NCBI RefSeq assembly: GCF_000597865.1
Contig: NZ_CP007452.1
Location: 1,805,183-1,869,182 of the forward strand
Source: Peptoclostridium acidaminophilum DSM 3953
GTDB taxonomy: Bacteria; Bacillota; Clostridia; Peptostreptococcales; Peptostreptococcaceae
Direction: 5' to 3'
DNA length: 64,000 nt
Shown: positions 41,714 to 52,060 of the stretch, in pieces
Position numbering within the stretch: position 1 is the stretch's first letter
Layout of the letters: each line of letters begins with the position of its first letter
Translations under genes and position numbers: made by a program
The notes under the pieces: generated by a model
Database searches by the model: none
What the model was told of the DNA's origin: nothing
Seen by the model: only the letters and a program-made list of their open reading frames with translations

Positions 41714-43540
41714 TTATTCAACTGTAACCGATTTTGCCAGATTCCTCGGTTTATCAACATCGCAGCCTTTGAGTACTGCCACGTGGTATGCTATAAGCTG
41801 AAGCGGCACTACTGTAAGTATGCTTGCAAGCAGACTGTCCACCTTCGGTATGTAGAATACCATGTCTGCAACCTTTTCAACCTCTGTATTGCCCTCCTGC
41901 GCTATTGCTACAACGAATGCGCCTCTGGCCTTTACTTCCTTCATGTTGGATACTATCTTTTCAAACAGATTCTCCTGGCTTGCTATTCCAATTACAGGAG
42001 TCCCTTCTTCTATGAGAGCTATAGAACCATGCTTTAGCTCACCAGCTGCAAAAGCCTCAGTGTGTATATATGAAACCTCTTTCATCTTAAGCGAGCCTTC
42101 CATTGCAGTGTTGTAGTCAAGGCCTCTTCCAAGGAAGAATCCGTGCTGCCTGTCCATTATCGCTTTTGCTATCTCTACGAGCTTTGAATCCTGATCTATT
42201 ATCTGCTGTACCTTGCCTGATGTCAGCTTAATCTCTTCTATGATTCTCTTGTATTCCTTCTCATCCATTCTTCCAAGCTTTAACGCCATGTAAAGCGCTA
42301 TCATGTAGAACGAAACAATCTGAGTAGTGTACGCCTTTGTAGACGCAACTGCTATTTCAGGACCGGCCCATGTATAGAACACATCATCGGATTCCCTTGC
42401 TATTGAAGATCCAACCACATTGGTTATTGAAAGTATTCTTGCGCCCTTCTTCTTAGCATGTCTTAGAGCAGCAAGAGTGTCCAGAGTCTCTCCCGACTGG
42501 CTGACTATTATAACTAGGGTCTTGTCATCCACGAATGGATCTCTGTATCTGAACTCAGAAGCTATTTCAACCTCTACCGGTATCTTGACGAATTTTTCTA
42601 TCGCATATCTTCCAACAAGGCCTGCATGGTATGCCGTTCCGCATGCCACTACGTAAACCTTGCTTATGTCCTCAAGCTGCTCTTTTGTAAGGCGTATGTC
42701 GTCGAGCTTTATAAAGCCCTTCTCGTCCAGTCTCTTTTCAAGAGTGTCGGTTATACCTTTTGGCTGTTCGTGTATCTCCTTTAGCATAAAGTGCTCATAG
42801 CCTGCCTTTGAAGCCGCCTCTACATCCCACTCCACGTGCATAACTTCCTTGCCCACAAGATTTTTGGCTGAATCGTAGACCTTGACGCCTTCCTTTGTAA
42901 GCTCAACCATCTCGCCGTCAGCTATGAGGTACATATCTCTTGTATAGTTTAGCAGCGCAGGTATGTCTGACGCTATAAAGTTTTCTCCTTCTCCAAGACC
43001 TACTATAAGAGGGCTGTCCTTCCTTGCAGCGACAAGCTTTCCTGGCTCTCCCTTTGCAATTGCTCCTATTGCATATGATCCCCTTACAACTCCAAGCACC
43101 TTGTGGACTGCGTCAAAAAGGTCCCCTTCGTAGTAGAGATCTATAAGATGAGCAAGTACCTCTGTGTCAGTGTCTGATTTGAACTTATACCCTTTTTCTA
43201 TAAGGTCATCTTTAAGCTGCATATAGTTTTCTATTATACCATTGTGCACCACAGCTATAGTATCGTCCATATTGCTGTGAGGATGCGAGTTGACATCCGA
43301 TGGAGCTCCGTGCGTAGCCCATCTTGTATGTCCTATTCCAAGGCTTCCCTCAACGGGCTCCTTTTCAAGCTCATGCTCAAGCACTGAAAGCCTTCCCGCA
43401 TATTTTCTTATCACAAGGTCTGAACCTGTGTTTATTGCAACACCCGCCGAGTCATAACCTCTGTACTCAAGCTTGCTAAGCCCGCTCATTATAACGTCTG
43501 TCGCCATCTTGCTTCCAACATATCCTACTATTCCACACAT
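41714..43540 (-). CDS. glmS: Glutamine--fructose-6-phosphate aminotransferase (isomerizing)
   Basis: A 608-residue enzyme making glucosamine-6-phosphate for cell-wall precursors. The N-terminal glutaminase starts with Cys2 (MCGIVGYVG), then GHTRWATHG and a conserved NGIIENY. Two SIS domains follow, with VSQSGETLDTLAALR and ASTKAYTTQ as sugar-binding motifs, and the C-terminal KSVTVE. It is preceded by the glmS ribozyme (below) that senses its product. GGAGGAG lies before the ATG. Confidence 0.98.
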   Translation of the reverse strand: MCGIVGYVGSKMATDVIMSGLSKLEYRGYDSAGVAINTGSDLVIRKYAGRLSVLEHELEKEPVEGSLGIGHTRWATHGAPSDVNSHPHSNMDDTIAVVHNGIIENYMQLKDDLIEKGYKFKSDTDTEVLAHLIDLYYEGDLFDAVHKVLGVVRGSYAIGAIAKGEPGKLVAARKDSPLIVGLGEGENFIASDIPALLNYTRDMYLIADGEMVELTKEGVKVYDSAKNLVGKEVMHVEWDVEAASKAGYEHFMLKEIHEQPKGITDTLEKRLDEKGFIKLDDIRLTKEQLEDISKVYVVACGTAYHAGLVGRYAIEKFVKIPVEVEIASEFRYRDPFVDDKTLVIIVSQSGETLDTLAALRHAKKKGARILSITNVVGSSIARESDDVFYTWAGPEIAVASTKAYTTQIVSFYMIALYMALKLGRMDEKEYKRIIEEIKLTSGKVQQIIDQDSKLVEIAKAIMDRQHGFFLGRGLDYNTAMEGSLKMKEVSYIHTEAFAAGELKHGSIALIEEGTPVIGIASQENLFEKIVSNMKEVKARGAFVVAIAQEGNTEVEKVADMVFYIPKVDSLLASILTVVPLQLIAYHVAVLKGCDVDKPRNLAKSVTVE

Positions 43541-43589
43541 AAATAACTCCTCCTTAAAATTTAGATATTATGGTTAATATATTTAAGGA

Positions 43590-43745
43590 GAAAGTCAGCT
43601 TCACCCGATCCTTCTTGTCCTCCCGATCACTCAGGAGATTTGCCAGACCTTTTTCGGCCGTGAAAAGCCGCCGGGACATCCGCCGATATTTCGATAATCC
43701 CGATCCTCGTCAACTCAGCAAAGCCGAGTCCAGGCGCTATGCAGC
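43590..43745 (-). ncRNA. glmS self-cleaving ribozyme/riboswitch
   Basis: The leader of glmS matches the glmS ribozyme core: AGCGCCTGGACT at the cleavage site, GTTGACGAGGATCGGGA, ATCGAAATATCGGCGG, then a 3' pseudoknot region with GGTCTGGCAAATCTCC. Cleavage would occur between A43738 and G43737. The RNA is a glucosamine-6-phosphate-activated ribozyme that destroys the mRNA when product is plentiful. The exact 3' boundary (about 43590) is approximate. Upstream, TGCAGCC/GGCTGCA arms form a hairpin directly before the cleavage site. Confidence 0.95.
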
Positions 43746-43773
43746 CTAACGGCTGCATTTTATGTGTTTTGGA

Positions 43774-45120
43774 CTATGCCATTCTGGACTCTATTATAAT
43801 TGCAAGCCCTTTGGCTAAATCCATAAGCTGACCTTCTTCGCTTCCTTCAAGCATCACCCTGACTAGCGGCTCTGTTCCGGAAGGCCTTATAAGCACCCTT
43901 CCGTTTCCGCTCATCATGTCTTCAATTTTTTGTATTTCCTCTTTTATCACACGGTCTTCCATGAAGCTGGACTTGTTTTCATTCCTGACCTTGGCATTTA
44001 CAAGGACCTGCGGATATACAGTCATTACAGCTGCAAGCTCCGAAAGCGTTTTGCCTTCCTTCTTTGCTATTGAAGCCAGCAGTATAGAGCTGAGCACGCC
44101 GTCGCCTGTTGTATTGTAGTCAAGGAATATAAGGTGTCCCGACTGCTCTCCTCCTAGATTATAACCGTTTCTTAGCATTTCCTCAAGCACATACCTGTCT
44201 CCGACGTTTGTCTGGACAAGATTTATTTCAGCTGCCCTCGCAACCTTGTGAAGTCCTATGTTGCTCATAACTGTGACTACAAGCGTGTCACCCTTGAGCT
44301 TGCCTTCTTCCTTGAGATGCCTGCCGCATATTGCCATTATGTGATCGCCATTTACAATGTTTCCGCAGCCGTCAACGGCTATTAGCCTGTCTGCATCACC
44401 ATCATATGCAAAACCCATATCTGCTCCGGTTTCAACAACCCTCTTAGACAGGTTGAAAGGATGAGTAGAACCGCATTCTACATTTATGTTCTTGCCATCA
44501 GGATTTGAGTTCATAAGCTCTACGCTTGCTCCAAGCTCCTTGAATACAAGTGGAGCCACCTGGTACGCAGCGCCGTTGGCACAGTCAAGCACAACCTTGA
44601 GGCCGTCGAGCCTGCTTTCAGCGATTGATTCAAGATAGCTTGCGTAATCCCTTATGGAATCATCCGCTTTTGTCATGTAGCCGACCTTTTCGCCCAGCGG
44701 AACAAACTCTATGGAATCCATGTTTTCCATTAGTGCTTCTATTTCATGCTCTATTTCGTCAGAAAGCTTGTAGCCTTCGCTGTTGAAAAATTTAATGCCG
44801 TTATATTCCATGGGATTGTGCGAAGCAGATATTACAACGCCGCAATCAGCCGAGTATTTCCTGGTAAGATATGCAACCGCAGGTGTTGGGACAACTCCAA
44901 GGCATACCACCTCGGCGCCTGCAGACATAAGCCCTGCACAAAGCGCAGACTCGAGCATGTCTCCTGATATTCTGGTATCCTTTCCAACCAGGACCTTGAG
45001 CCTCTCCTTGCCTTTGCCCAGCACATACGCGCCGGCCTTGCCAAGACTGTATGCAAGCTCGCATGTAAGCTCCTTGTTGGCTATTCCTCTTACTCCGTCA
45101 GTTCCAAAATACTTTCTCAT
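43774..45120 (-). CDS. glmM: Phosphoglucosamine mutase
   Basis: A 448-residue alpha-D-phosphohexomutase that turns glucosamine-6-phosphate into glucosamine-1-phosphate, the step after GlmS. The catalytic phosphoserine lies in [14 protein letters not shown], the metal loop in [14 protein letters not shown], the sugar loop in [10 protein letters not shown] and the phosphate loop in [12 protein letters not shown]. It precedes glmS by about 230 bases that hold the ribozyme, so the two may be cotranscribed and the ribozyme would then cleave between them. Confidence 0.97.
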   Translation of the reverse strand: MRKYFGTDGVRGIANKELTCELAYSLGKAGAYVLGKGKERLKVLVGKDTRISGDMLESALCAGLMSAGAEVVCLGVVPTPAVAYLTRKYSADCGVVISASHNPMEYNGIKFFNSEGYKLSDEIEHEIEALMENMDSIEFVPLGEKVGYMTKADDSIRDYASYLESIAESRLDGLKVVLDCANGAAYQVAPLVFKELGASVELMNSNPDGKNINVECGSTHPFNLSKRVVETGADMGFAYDGDADRLIAVDGCGNIVNGDHIMAICGRHLKEEGKLKGDTLVVTVMSNIGLHKVARAAEINLVQTNVGDRYVLEEMLRNGYNLGGEQSGHLIFLDYNTTGDGVLSSILLASIAKKEGKTLSELAAVMTVYPQVLVNAKVRNENKSSFMEDRVIKEEIQKIEDMMSGNGRVLIRPSGTEPLVRVMLEGSEEGQLMDLAKGLAIIIESRMA

Positions 45121-45151
45121 TTTGAACTTCTCCCTTCAAAACCGCAAAAAA

Positions 45152-45183
45152 TAAATAAAGGGAATCAAATCCCTTCATTTATT
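45152..45183 (-). terminator. Probable terminator between yitT-like gene and glmM
   Basis: AAATGAAGGGA and TCCCTTTATTT arms with one G-U pair; T-rich tail on the minus strand. Confidence 0.65.
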
Positions 45184-45290
45184 TTAACATATATCCACTT
45201 TTATTTCCATATCAAACAAGTATTATAATCTCATATTAAGGCATTATTTTAACGATTAATCCATGATTCACTTGCCTTGATCCGCAATCT

Positions 45291-46130
45291 CTATATCAGG
45301 CTCTCCTTGAAACCTCTTCCCCTGACCTCCGTAGCCTCGTTGACGCTCATGAATGCATTCGAATCTATTCTGCTTACGATGCTTCTTAGCGTCTGAAGCT
45401 CGCTGGAATTAACGATGCTGTATATTACCTTCTGGTCGCTACCGGAATAACCCCCTTCAGCCTTAAAGAAAGTGACTCCCCGACCTGTCTCGTCCATAAT
45501 AACGCTTGAGAGCTCCTCCGATTTTGGGGAAATTATCATTACGGAAAGCTTGTTGTCGAACATGAGCTGGACCTTGTCAACCACTTGATAAGCAACATAC
45601 ATTGCCATTAGCGTATACATTGCCCTTTCTGCTCCGAAGGCGACTCCTCCTATGGATACTATAACAAGGTTCGCTCCCATTAGCACATTTGTCACCTTTA
45701 TGCTCCACTTTTTCTTAACAAAAGCCCCTATTATATCGGTTCCACCCTGGGATGATCTGCTTTTGAATGTTAAGCCCATTCCAATACCATTGAATATTCC
45801 TCCGAACACGGCGCTAAGGAGTATGTCATCTACCGCAAAACGGCTAAAAACGTCTGATGTGAAATACAGTGTGAGCGAGAACAGGATCATGTTTATAAAA
45901 CTGTAGATAGTAAATTCTCTGTCGAGTTTTCTATATGCGACCAGGAATATTGGCAGGTTCATTATAAATACCGTAAGTCCTATTTGGATTCCAGTTGTGG
46001 CGTTGAGAAGTATAGCTATGCCGCCGACTCCTCCGCTGAGAAGCTTGTGGGGCACCAGAAAGCCGTTAATGGCCAGGGCGCAAAAAATATTTCCAAGTAT
46101 CATACCTAATATCCTAACGGGGGATACCAT
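45291..46130 (-). CDS. YitT-family membrane protein (DUF161/DUF2179)
   Basis: A 279-residue protein with five or six N-terminal membrane segments (PVRILGMILGNIFCALAINGF, TVFIMNLPIFLVAY and others) containing the loop SRSSQGGTDIIGAF, and a cytoplasmic C-terminal DUF2179 domain (KVIYSIVNSSELQTLRSIV). YitT proteins are common in Firmicutes with several copies; function is not established. Start set at 46130, nine bases after AGGAG; an ATG at 46139 lies right against the binding site. Confidence 0.87.
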   Translation of the reverse strand: MVSPVRILGMILGNIFCALAINGFLVPHKLLSGGVGGIAILLNATTGIQIGLTVFIMNLPIFLVAYRKLDREFTIYSFINMILFSLTLYFTSDVFSRFAVDDILLSAVFGGIFNGIGMGLTFKSRSSQGGTDIIGAFVKKKWSIKVTNVLMGANLVIVSIGGVAFGAERAMYTLMAMYVAYQVVDKVQLMFDNKLSVMIISPKSEELSSVIMDETGRGVTFFKAEGGYSGSDQKVIYSIVNSSELQTLRSIVSRIDSNAFMSVNEATEVRGRGFKESLI

Positions 46131-46518
46131 TTCATTCATCTCCTTTTAATATAAGACCACTTACTATAAGACCAACTAAAACATCTGCAGACTTTCCTGC
46201 ATTTTGCTGTATTTATTTCAGTGCACTTAATGGCTTTTTTAGTCGCATCATCTGCGCAATTTCCTTGGTCCGTTGAAATTACTATGCATTTCACATATTG
46301 ATTATATACCCCGCCTATATCTTTTGCAACTTTTATTTCATAAATGACGATTTATTTATTCTCCGTTCATCTTGTGAATGATTTTTAATAATTAAATCAT
46401 AATCAAAAAATCGTTCCTATGCATTGTCGCCTTGCACGAACAACAGTACAATGGTATCGGTGTATACCGTTCAGAAAAATGAATTATTTTAACACATGAA
46501 ATTCACCCTATGAAAGAA
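46131..46518. other. Intergenic stretch, no gene supported
   Basis: Between the YitT gene and the oxidoreductase terminator. A minus-strand frame of about 70 codons (roughly 46340 down to 46140) lacks an ATG, has an odd amino-acid composition and no binding site, so I do not call it. No operator, RNA family or repeat is recognised. Confidence 0.5.
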
Positions 46519-46562
46519 AAAATGAAGGGCAGTCCACATTCTTGCAGACTGCCCTTCATTTT
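46519..46562 (-). terminator. Terminator after the 2-oxoacid oxidoreductase operon
   Basis: Sixteen-base arms AAAATGAAGGGCAGTC and GACTGCCCTTCATTTT, followed by a T run on the minus strand. Confidence 0.93.
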
Positions 46563-46580
46563 AATATGTTTTATGGAGAA

Positions 46581-47123
46581 TTATTTTACAGCTTCTTGTC
46601 CTTTTTTGATCGCCTCTGTATTAAGAGGTATAAGCTTTTCCTTGCTTGGTCCGAAAACCTTCTTGAAGGCTTCTATTACAGAATCGATTCCAACTAGTCC
46701 TGTAGCCTCAAGGAATGCTCCCAGCATAACCATGTTTGCAACCTTTGGGTTTCCAAGCTCTATTGCAAGATCGTTGCAAGGCACGTAGTAAACCTGTACG
46801 TCGTCTCTTTCTATCTTGTTAGTTATGAGAGAAGAGTTTATGAACAGCTTTCCTCCCGGAACCACGCTGCTCTCGAATTTCACAAGAGAAGGAAGGTTCA
46901 TTATTATTGCAGATGTAGCATCGTCATTTATTATAGGAGAACCAACCGGCTGGTCTGAAACTACAACCGAGCAGTTTGCAGTACCTCCACGCATTTCAGG
47001 CCCGTATGACGGAAGCCACGAAACCTCTTTATTTTCAAGCATTCCTGCATAAGTAATAAGCATTCCAAGTGACATAACACCCTGTCCGCCAAATCCGGCA
47101 GATATTATTTTTTCCGTAGCCAT
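46581..47123 (-). CDS. 2-oxoacid:ferredoxin oxidoreductase gamma subunit
   Basis: A 180-residue gamma subunit with the signature SAGFGGQGVMSLGMLI at its N-terminus and SYGPEMRGGTANCSVVVS. It is one of four subunits (delta, alpha, beta, gamma in transcription order). With the adjacent Ptb and Buk genes the likeliest substrates are branched-chain 2-oxoacids, as in VOR, but 2-oxoglutarate-type (KOR) cannot be excluded. Start at 47123; an upstream extension to 47168 overlaps the beta gene and is unlikely. Confidence 0.9.
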   Translation of the reverse strand: MATEKIISAGFGGQGVMSLGMLITYAGMLENKEVSWLPSYGPEMRGGTANCSVVVSDQPVGSPIINDDATSAIIMNLPSLVKFESSVVPGGKLFINSSLITNKIERDDVQVYYVPCNDLAIELGNPKVANMVMLGAFLEATGLVGIDSVIEAFKKVFGPSKEKLIPLNTEAIKKGQEAVK

Positions 47124-47124
47124 A

Positions 47125-47880
47125 TTATTTTCCCTCCTCTTCTTTAGCTGGATCTCTAAAGTTTCCAAGCGGATAATATGGCATCATGTTTTCTTCAAGC
47201 CATTTTAGAGAGTCTAGCGGATGAAGTCCCCAGTTAGTTGGGCATGTAGAAAGCACTTCTACTATACCAAAGCCTTTTCCTTCAATCTGAGCCTGGAAAG
47301 CTTTCTTTATGGCTGCTTTAGCCTTTCTTACGTTAGCCGGATTGTTTACTGCAACCCTCTCAACAAAGGCAGCGCCTGTTAGAGTTGAAAGCATTTCAGA
47401 AACTCTTATTGGATAACCGCAGTGATCAACGTCTCTTCCGTAAGGAGATGTCGTAGCCTTTTGTCCTGGAAGAGTAGTCGGAGCCATCTGGCCACCAGTC
47501 ATACCGTAAATAGCGTTGTTGACGAATATTGTAGTTATCTTCTCGCCTCTTGCTGCCGCGTGAACTATTTCAGCCGCACCAATCGATGCAAGGTCTCCGT
47601 CTCCCTGGTAAGTGAATACAACTTTGTCAGGGAATATCCTTTTAACGCCTGTAGCAACAGCAGGCGCTCTGCCGTGAGCTGCCTCGTGCATGTCACAGTT
47701 GAAGTAGTTGTATGCAAGAACAGCACAGCCAACAGGAGCAACTCCTATAGTATCGCCAAGCACTCCTAGCTCTTCAAGCACTTCAGCTGTAATTCTGTGT
47801 ATTATACCGTGAGTACATCCAGGACAGTAGTGAGTTTGAGCATCAGTAAGTCCTTGAGTTTTTTTGAATACGACTGCCAT
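47125..47880 (-). CDS. 2-oxoacid:ferredoxin oxidoreductase beta subunit (TPP-binding)
   Basis: A 251-residue beta subunit. [12 protein letters not shown] supplies the substrate-side Cys-rich motif and [20 protein letters not shown] with [11 protein letters not shown] binds thiamine diphosphate and magnesium. It pairs with the alpha subunit to oxidise 2-oxoacids to acyl-CoA and reduce ferredoxin. One base separates it from the gamma start; it overlaps the alpha stop by one base. Confidence 0.94.
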   Translation of the reverse strand: MAVVFKKTQGLTDAQTHYCPGCTHGIIHRITAEVLEELGVLGDTIGVAPVGCAVLAYNYFNCDMHEAAHGRAPAVATGVKRIFPDKVVFTYQGDGDLASIGAAEIVHAAARGEKITTIFVNNAIYGMTGGQMAPTTLPGQKATTSPYGRDVDHCGYPIRVSEMLSTLTGAAFVERVAVNNPANVRKAKAAIKKAFQAQIEGKGFGIVEVLSTCPTNWGLHPLDSLKWLEENMMPYYPLGNFRDPAKEEEGK

Positions 47881-48938
47881 TATTTCGCACCTCCTATTAC
47901 TTCAAGCGCTTTGCCCTTGATTCCCTGAGGAGTAGGTATCATGCCGCCTACCCTTCCGTAGAATGACACTGGCCATCTTCCGTTAGAAGCCATTTTAACA
48001 TCTTCTATCATTTGTCCCATAGACATTTCAACTGTAAGCAGGTTCTTGGCTGCCGGTATTTCATCGAATGCTTTAAATGGGAACGGCCATATAGTCTTAG
48101 GTCTTATAAGTCCCGCTTTAACGCCTTCCGCTCTTAGCTCTTCTACAACGTTTTTAACTATTCTTGAAGTAGTTCCGTAAGCTACGAACACAAGCTCGGC
48201 ATCTTCAGCCTTATACATTTCGTATTGAACTTCATTTTTCTCTATTTGAGCATATTTTGCGTCAAGCTTTATATTGTGGTCTTCCAGCTCTTGAGGGTCA
48301 AGGAATAGAGAGTTTATTATGTTAGGCTTTCTTTCACCCTTTGTTCCTGTTGTAGCCCAATCCTTTGCAGGAAGCTCTCTTTTCTTAGGAGTCTTGAATT
48401 CAACAGGCTCCATCATCTGGCCTATCATACCGTCTGCTACCACCATGACAGGAGTTCTGTAGTAATCAGCTACATCGAATGCCTCCATAGTCATATCAAC
48501 AGCCTCTTGTATTGAAGCCGGAGCGAATACTGGAGTCCTGTAGTCTCCATTTCCGCCTCCTCTTGTGGACATGAAATAGTCTGCCTGTGACGGCTGTATT
48601 CCACCTAGTCCAGGGCCACCTCTCATCATGTTAACTATAACACATGGAAGCTCCGCTCCTGCTATATAAGTTATACCTTCCTGCTTAAGCGCGATTCCTG
48701 GAGACGAAGAAGATGTCATTACTCTTGCTCCTGTACCTGCTCCACCGTATATCATGTTTATTGCAGAAACTTCCGATTCAGCCTGCAGAAAAACTCCACC
48801 TATCTTAGGAAGCTCTTTCGCCATGTATTCTGGTATTTCGTTTTGCGGAGTTATTGGATATCCGAAGAAATATCTGCAGCCCGCCTCTATAGCCGCTTTT
48901 GCTACAGCCTCGTTGCCTTTCATCAAAATCTTAGCCAT
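47880..48938 (-). CDS. 2-oxoacid:ferredoxin oxidoreductase alpha subunit
   Basis: A 352-residue alpha subunit: [29 protein letters not shown] at the start, [35 protein letters not shown] and [13 protein letters not shown]. The C-terminal part from about 245 ([20 protein letters not shown]) is the transketolase-C-like domain. This subunit shape (VorB/KorA) rather than single-chain PorA fits the small four-subunit complex. A GGAGG lies upstream of the ATG. Confidence 0.94.
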   Translation of the reverse strand: MAKILMKGNEAVAKAAIEAGCRYFFGYPITPQNEIPEYMAKELPKIGGVFLQAESEVSAINMIYGGAGTGARVMTSSSSPGIALKQEGITYIAGAELPCVIVNMMRGGPGLGGIQPSQADYFMSTRGGGNGDYRTPVFAPASIQEAVDMTMEAFDVADYYRTPVMVVADGMIGQMMEPVEFKTPKKRELPAKDWATTGTKGERKPNIINSLFLDPQELEDHNIKLDAKYAQIEKNEVQYEMYKAEDAELVFVAYGTTSRIVKNVVEELRAEGVKAGLIRPKTIWPFPFKAFDEIPAAKNLLTVEMSMGQMIEDVKMASNGRWPVSFYGRVGGMIPTPQGIKGKALEVIGGAK

Positions 48939-48962
48939 TTTCCGGTTTCCTCCTTTTTTTAA

Positions 48963-49178
48963 TTAGTCTCTTTCGACAGTAATAACACAATCAGGACACA
49001 TAGTTGCACAGTTAGCGCAGCCTATGCATTTTTCCAGCTCAGTAACAGTAGCAGGGTTGTATCCCTTTGCATTTATCTTTCCTTTGTCAATAGCCACGAT
49101 ATTTACCGGACAAACTGTTGTGCAAAGACCGCATCCCTTGCAACGGTCTACATCAAAAGTAACCTTACCCTTAGCCAT
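48963..49178 (-). CDS. 2-oxoacid:ferredoxin oxidoreductase delta subunit (2x[4Fe-4S])
   Basis: A 71-residue ferredoxin-like subunit with two complete CxxCxxCxxxCP motifs: CKGCGLCTTVCP and CIGCANCATMCP. It carries electrons from the TPP site to ferredoxin. It is the first gene of the four-subunit set; no promoter was assigned in the 98 bases to the ATPase gene above it. Confidence 0.94.
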   Translation of the reverse strand: MAKGKVTFDVDRCKGCGLCTTVCPVNIVAIDKGKINAKGYNPATVTELEKCIGCANCATMCPDCVITVERD

Positions 49179-49276
49179 TTGAACCCTCCTTATATTTTAA
49201 AAAGTTCTGATGAAAAATTATTATTTCAAAACCCAGTCAGCCATAAGACTGGCCAAATTTCATAAACTGTTCTTTG

Positions 49277-49984
49277 CTACATCCATTCTTCTCTCATTAT
49301 CATATCTATCGGGAGCACTTCTCCCTCGAGACCTTCCGGAAGCTCTTTAGCGATGTGTTCCATGCAGGAGATGTACCTTATCGGTATGTTCAGCGCCTTC
49401 GAAACCTCTTTTGCAAGCTCCTGACCTTTTAACACATCTTCGACAGTAGTCTCCCTTACAAGGTGTGTGTTGTTTATAAGTCCTGTGACTTTTATGCCTG
49501 TAGTGTATTCAATCTTGCCAATATGCTCGAGGACTCCTTCTGGCGTAGTCGTCTCCTCTCTGTTCGCATTTATGACAAAGAACAAATCATAGTCGGTTTT
49601 GTCGAGGTCTCCTACAAATCTCGCAAAGGCCCTTGAACCCACATGGTCTCCTCCAAGGTCCACCACATAGTTGTAAGTGCTGTTTCTAAGCGGCGCCACT
49701 ATAGCTGGCGACAGTGCAGGCACGTCTACGCACCTTCCATTTATAGAGCTGTCTATCACCTGTATGCCCTTCGCTTCAAGAAGCTCCTTTTTTTCCCTCG
49801 TCCTGAAGTACGGGTTTACAACATCAAGATCGGCTATTGCAACCTGGCCTTCCACCATTTCCCTTAGCCTTATGACATAATTCACTGCGAACTCGGTCTT
49901 TCCGCTTCCGTAGTGCCCAGTTATTATCCTGACTCTCTTGTCTTCTTTTATCACTTGCAGTCCACCACTTTTCTCGCTGTGCAT
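49277..49984 (-). CDS. P-loop ATPase of the ptb-buk-oxidoreductase cluster
   Basis: A 235-residue cytoplasmic protein with the ATP motif TGHYGSGKTEFAVNY, ADLDVVNPYFRTREKK and VVDLGGDHVGSRAFARFVGD. It has the fold of MinD/CobQ-type P-loop ATPases. Relatives are often found in the same position between 2-oxoacid oxidoreductase and butyrate kinase genes of Clostridia, but no function is assigned to them that I can name. Start at 49984 or, with a GTG, 49996. Perhaps it matures or loads the oxidoreductase; this is inference. Confidence 0.78.
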   Translation of the reverse strand: MHSEKSGGLQVIKEDKRVRIITGHYGSGKTEFAVNYVIRLREMVEGQVAIADLDVVNPYFRTREKKELLEAKGIQVIDSSINGRCVDVPALSPAIVAPLRNSTYNYVVDLGGDHVGSRAFARFVGDLDKTDYDLFFVINANREETTTPEGVLEHIGKIEYTTGIKVTGLINNTHLVRETTVEDVLKGQELAKEVSKALNIPIRYISCMEHIAKELPEGLEGEVLPIDMIMREEWM

Positions 49985-50065
49985 GTTTTTCACCACTTTA
50001 TCTTAGTATCGCTGACACTTGACAATTGAAATCGATTTCCTGCGTATTATCAGACACTGCACGCT

Positions 50066-51136
50066 TTAGTAAATCTTGGCAGTTTCTTCTCCTCTTAGGA
50101 CCCTTAGTCCGCCCTCCGCAAGAGCTATCATTTCATCTTCCCCAGGATATATCTTCACTGGAGCTATGAAAGCAACCCTTTCAGATATATAGCTTGTTAT
50201 GAACTTCGAATAGGCTATTCCTCCTGTAAGCAATACCGCGTCTACAGATCCCTTAAGAGCAGCCGCGCAGGCGCCTATCTCTTTTGCAGTCTGGTAGGCC
50301 ATGGCTTCATATATTACCTTAGCCTCTGCATTGCCTTCTTCTATCATCTTTTCAACTTCCCTTGCATCATTAGTTCCAAGGTAAGCCACAAGACCTCCAT
50401 TGCCCTTTATCTTCTTTTTCATTTCGTTTAGAGTCACTTTGCCTGAGAAGCAAAGCTTCACAACATCTCCAACCGGAAGACCGCCCGCTCTTTCCGGAGA
50501 AAATGGCCCTTCTCCATCAAGCGCGTTGTTTACATCTATTACTCTTCCCTTTTCATGGGCTCCTACAGAAACTCCACCGCCAAGGTGAGCCACTATGACA
50601 TTTACCTCGTCATATTTCTTGCCCATTTCAGCGGCAGCTCTTCTCGCTACAGCTTTTTGGTTAAGTGCATGGAATATCGATATTCTGTCTATTTCAGGCA
50701 TTCCTGATATTCTCGCAACATCGTTCATCTCGTCAACTACGACAGGGTCAACTATGAAAGCCTCAACGCCTGCTTCTGCAGCTATTTCATGTGCAATTAA
50801 TCCTCCAAGGTTAGATGCGTGCTCTCCAAGAACTCCAACCTTAAGATCTTCCATCATTTCAGGAGATACCTTGTATGTTCCGCCCGCTATAGGCTTTAGA
50901 AGTCCGCCTCTTCCTACAACAGCGCTAAGAGAGCTTATCTCTATGCCGCCTTCTCTGAGGGCCTCTTCTATAACAGTTTTTCTGAACTCGAACTGGTCTG
51001 CGATCTTTTCGTATTTGCATATCTCATCAGTAGAGTGTCTGAGCGTTTTTTCAAAAATCTGCTCCTCGTTGTCGAATACAGCTATCTTTGTAGACGTAGA
51101 ACCTGGATTTATCGCTAAAACTCTTAATTTTTCCAT
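50066..51136 (-). CDS. buk: Butyrate kinase (second copy)
   Basis: A 356-residue ASKHA kinase of the acetate/butyrate kinase family. The adenosine/phosphate motifs [22 protein letters not shown] and [17 protein letters not shown] are intact, as is the sugar-kinase-like LLTGGIAYS. It makes ATP from acyl-phosphate formed by Ptb, lying 24 bases downstream of ptb and above the ATPase and oxidoreductase genes. Another copy lies upstream of ptb. The two share most motifs but differ clearly in sequence, so they are old paralogues that may prefer different chain lengths or branched acids. Confidence 0.93.
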   Translation of the reverse strand: MEKLRVLAINPGSTSTKIAVFDNEEQIFEKTLRHSTDEICKYEKIADQFEFRKTVIEEALREGGIEISSLSAVVGRGGLLKPIAGGTYKVSPEMMEDLKVGVLGEHASNLGGLIAHEIAAEAGVEAFIVDPVVVDEMNDVARISGMPEIDRISIFHALNQKAVARRAAAEMGKKYDEVNVIVAHLGGGVSVGAHEKGRVIDVNNALDGEGPFSPERAGGLPVGDVVKLCFSGKVTLNEMKKKIKGNGGLVAYLGTNDAREVEKMIEEGNAEAKVIYEAMAYQTAKEIGACAAALKGSVDAVLLTGGIAYSKFITSYISERVAFIAPVKIYPGEDEMIALAEGGLRVLRGEETAKIY

Positions 51137-51160
51137 ATATGTCCTCCTGGTATTCTAAAC

Positions 51161-52060
51161 TTATTTTGAAGCCGCAAGCACGGCAAGAGCTATTGAATTA
51201 AGCTTTGTTATGTCACTGTCGGCTCTTGAAGTAAGCACTATAGGCGCCTTTGCTCCGACTATAAGACCGGCGTTTTCAGACCTGGCAAAGAACACCATTG
51301 ATTTATAGAGCACGTTTCCAGCCTCGATATCAGGCACAAGCAGTATGTCTGCCTTTCCAGCCATAGGATGGTCCATTCCCTTGTGCTTGGCAGCCTCTTC
51401 CGAAACAGCATTGTCAAGCGCAAATGGTCCGCCTACCATGCAGCCCTCAAATTCTCCTGCATTGTACATATCCTCGAGCTCTTTTGCCTCCATTGTCGCC
51501 GGCATCTTAGGATCAGCTTTTTCCTTGGCGCAAAGCGCCGCAACCTTTGGCACTTCTATTCCCAACGAGTGGGCAACCGATACAGCATTTTCTATTATCT
51601 GCTTTTTTGTAGCTACATCAGGAGCTATGTTCATGGCAGCATCTGTAACTATAAACATCCTGTCATAACCTGGTATTGCAAACAAAGCCACGTGGCTTAG
51701 CACGTTACCGGTTCTGAGTCCGACCTCTTTATTCAAAACAGCCTTTAGCACTATCGACGTGTCAACAATGCCTTTCATTACTATGTGGGCCCTGCCGCTC
51801 GAAACCATTTCAACAGCCTTAAGCGAAGCCTCAGCAAGGTCTTTTATATCTATTACTTCGTAGTTTGCAACGTCTATGCCTTCAGCCTTTGCAATCTGCT
51901 CGATCTTCTCAGCGTCTCCAACGAGTATCGCATTTGCTATGCCCAGCTTTCTGGCTCCTTCAACAGCTACAAGAACCTCCTTGTCTTGAGCGCAAGCCAC
52001 CGATATTATCTTTGGCCCCTTTTGCTTTGCAAGTTCTAGCATCTCCTTGAAATCCTTCAC
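51161..52060 (-). CDS. ptb: Phosphate butyryltransferase
   Basis: A 299-residue acyltransferase of the phosphate acetyl/butaryl transferase family. The features ARKLGIANAILVGDAEKIEQIA, GRAHIVMKGIVDTS, LRTGNVLSHVALF and FVTDAAMNIAPD-like (IVTDAAMNIAPDVATKKQI) are typical. It converts acyl-CoA and phosphate to acyl-phosphate, linking the oxidoreductase to the kinases. Its GTG start abuts the stop of the first kinase, so they are cotranslated. Confidence 0.93.
   Translation of the reverse strand: MKDFKEMLELAKQKGPKIISVACAQDKEVLVAVEGARKLGIANAILVGDAEKIEQIAKAEGIDVANYEVIDIKDLAEASLKAVEMVSSGRAHIVMKGIVDTSIVLKAVLNKEVGLRTGNVLSHVALFAIPGYDRMFIVTDAAMNIAPDVATKKQIIENAVSVAHSLGIEVPKVAALCAKEKADPKMPATMEAKELEDMYNAGEFEGCMVGGPFALDNAVSEEAAKHKGMDHPMAGKADILLVPDIEAGNVLYKSMVFFARSENAGLIVGAKAPIVLTSRADSDITKLNSIALAVLAASK

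Noticed and set aside
46140-46340. Minus-strand open frame of about 70 codons with several Cys codons
   Set aside because: No start codon of usual type at a plausible place, no ribosome binding site, and a composition like random AT-rich sequence.
51161-52060. Phosphate acetyltransferase (pta) for the transferase gene
   Set aside because: Neighbouring butyrate-type kinases and the short single-domain length favour Ptb, although the families are related.
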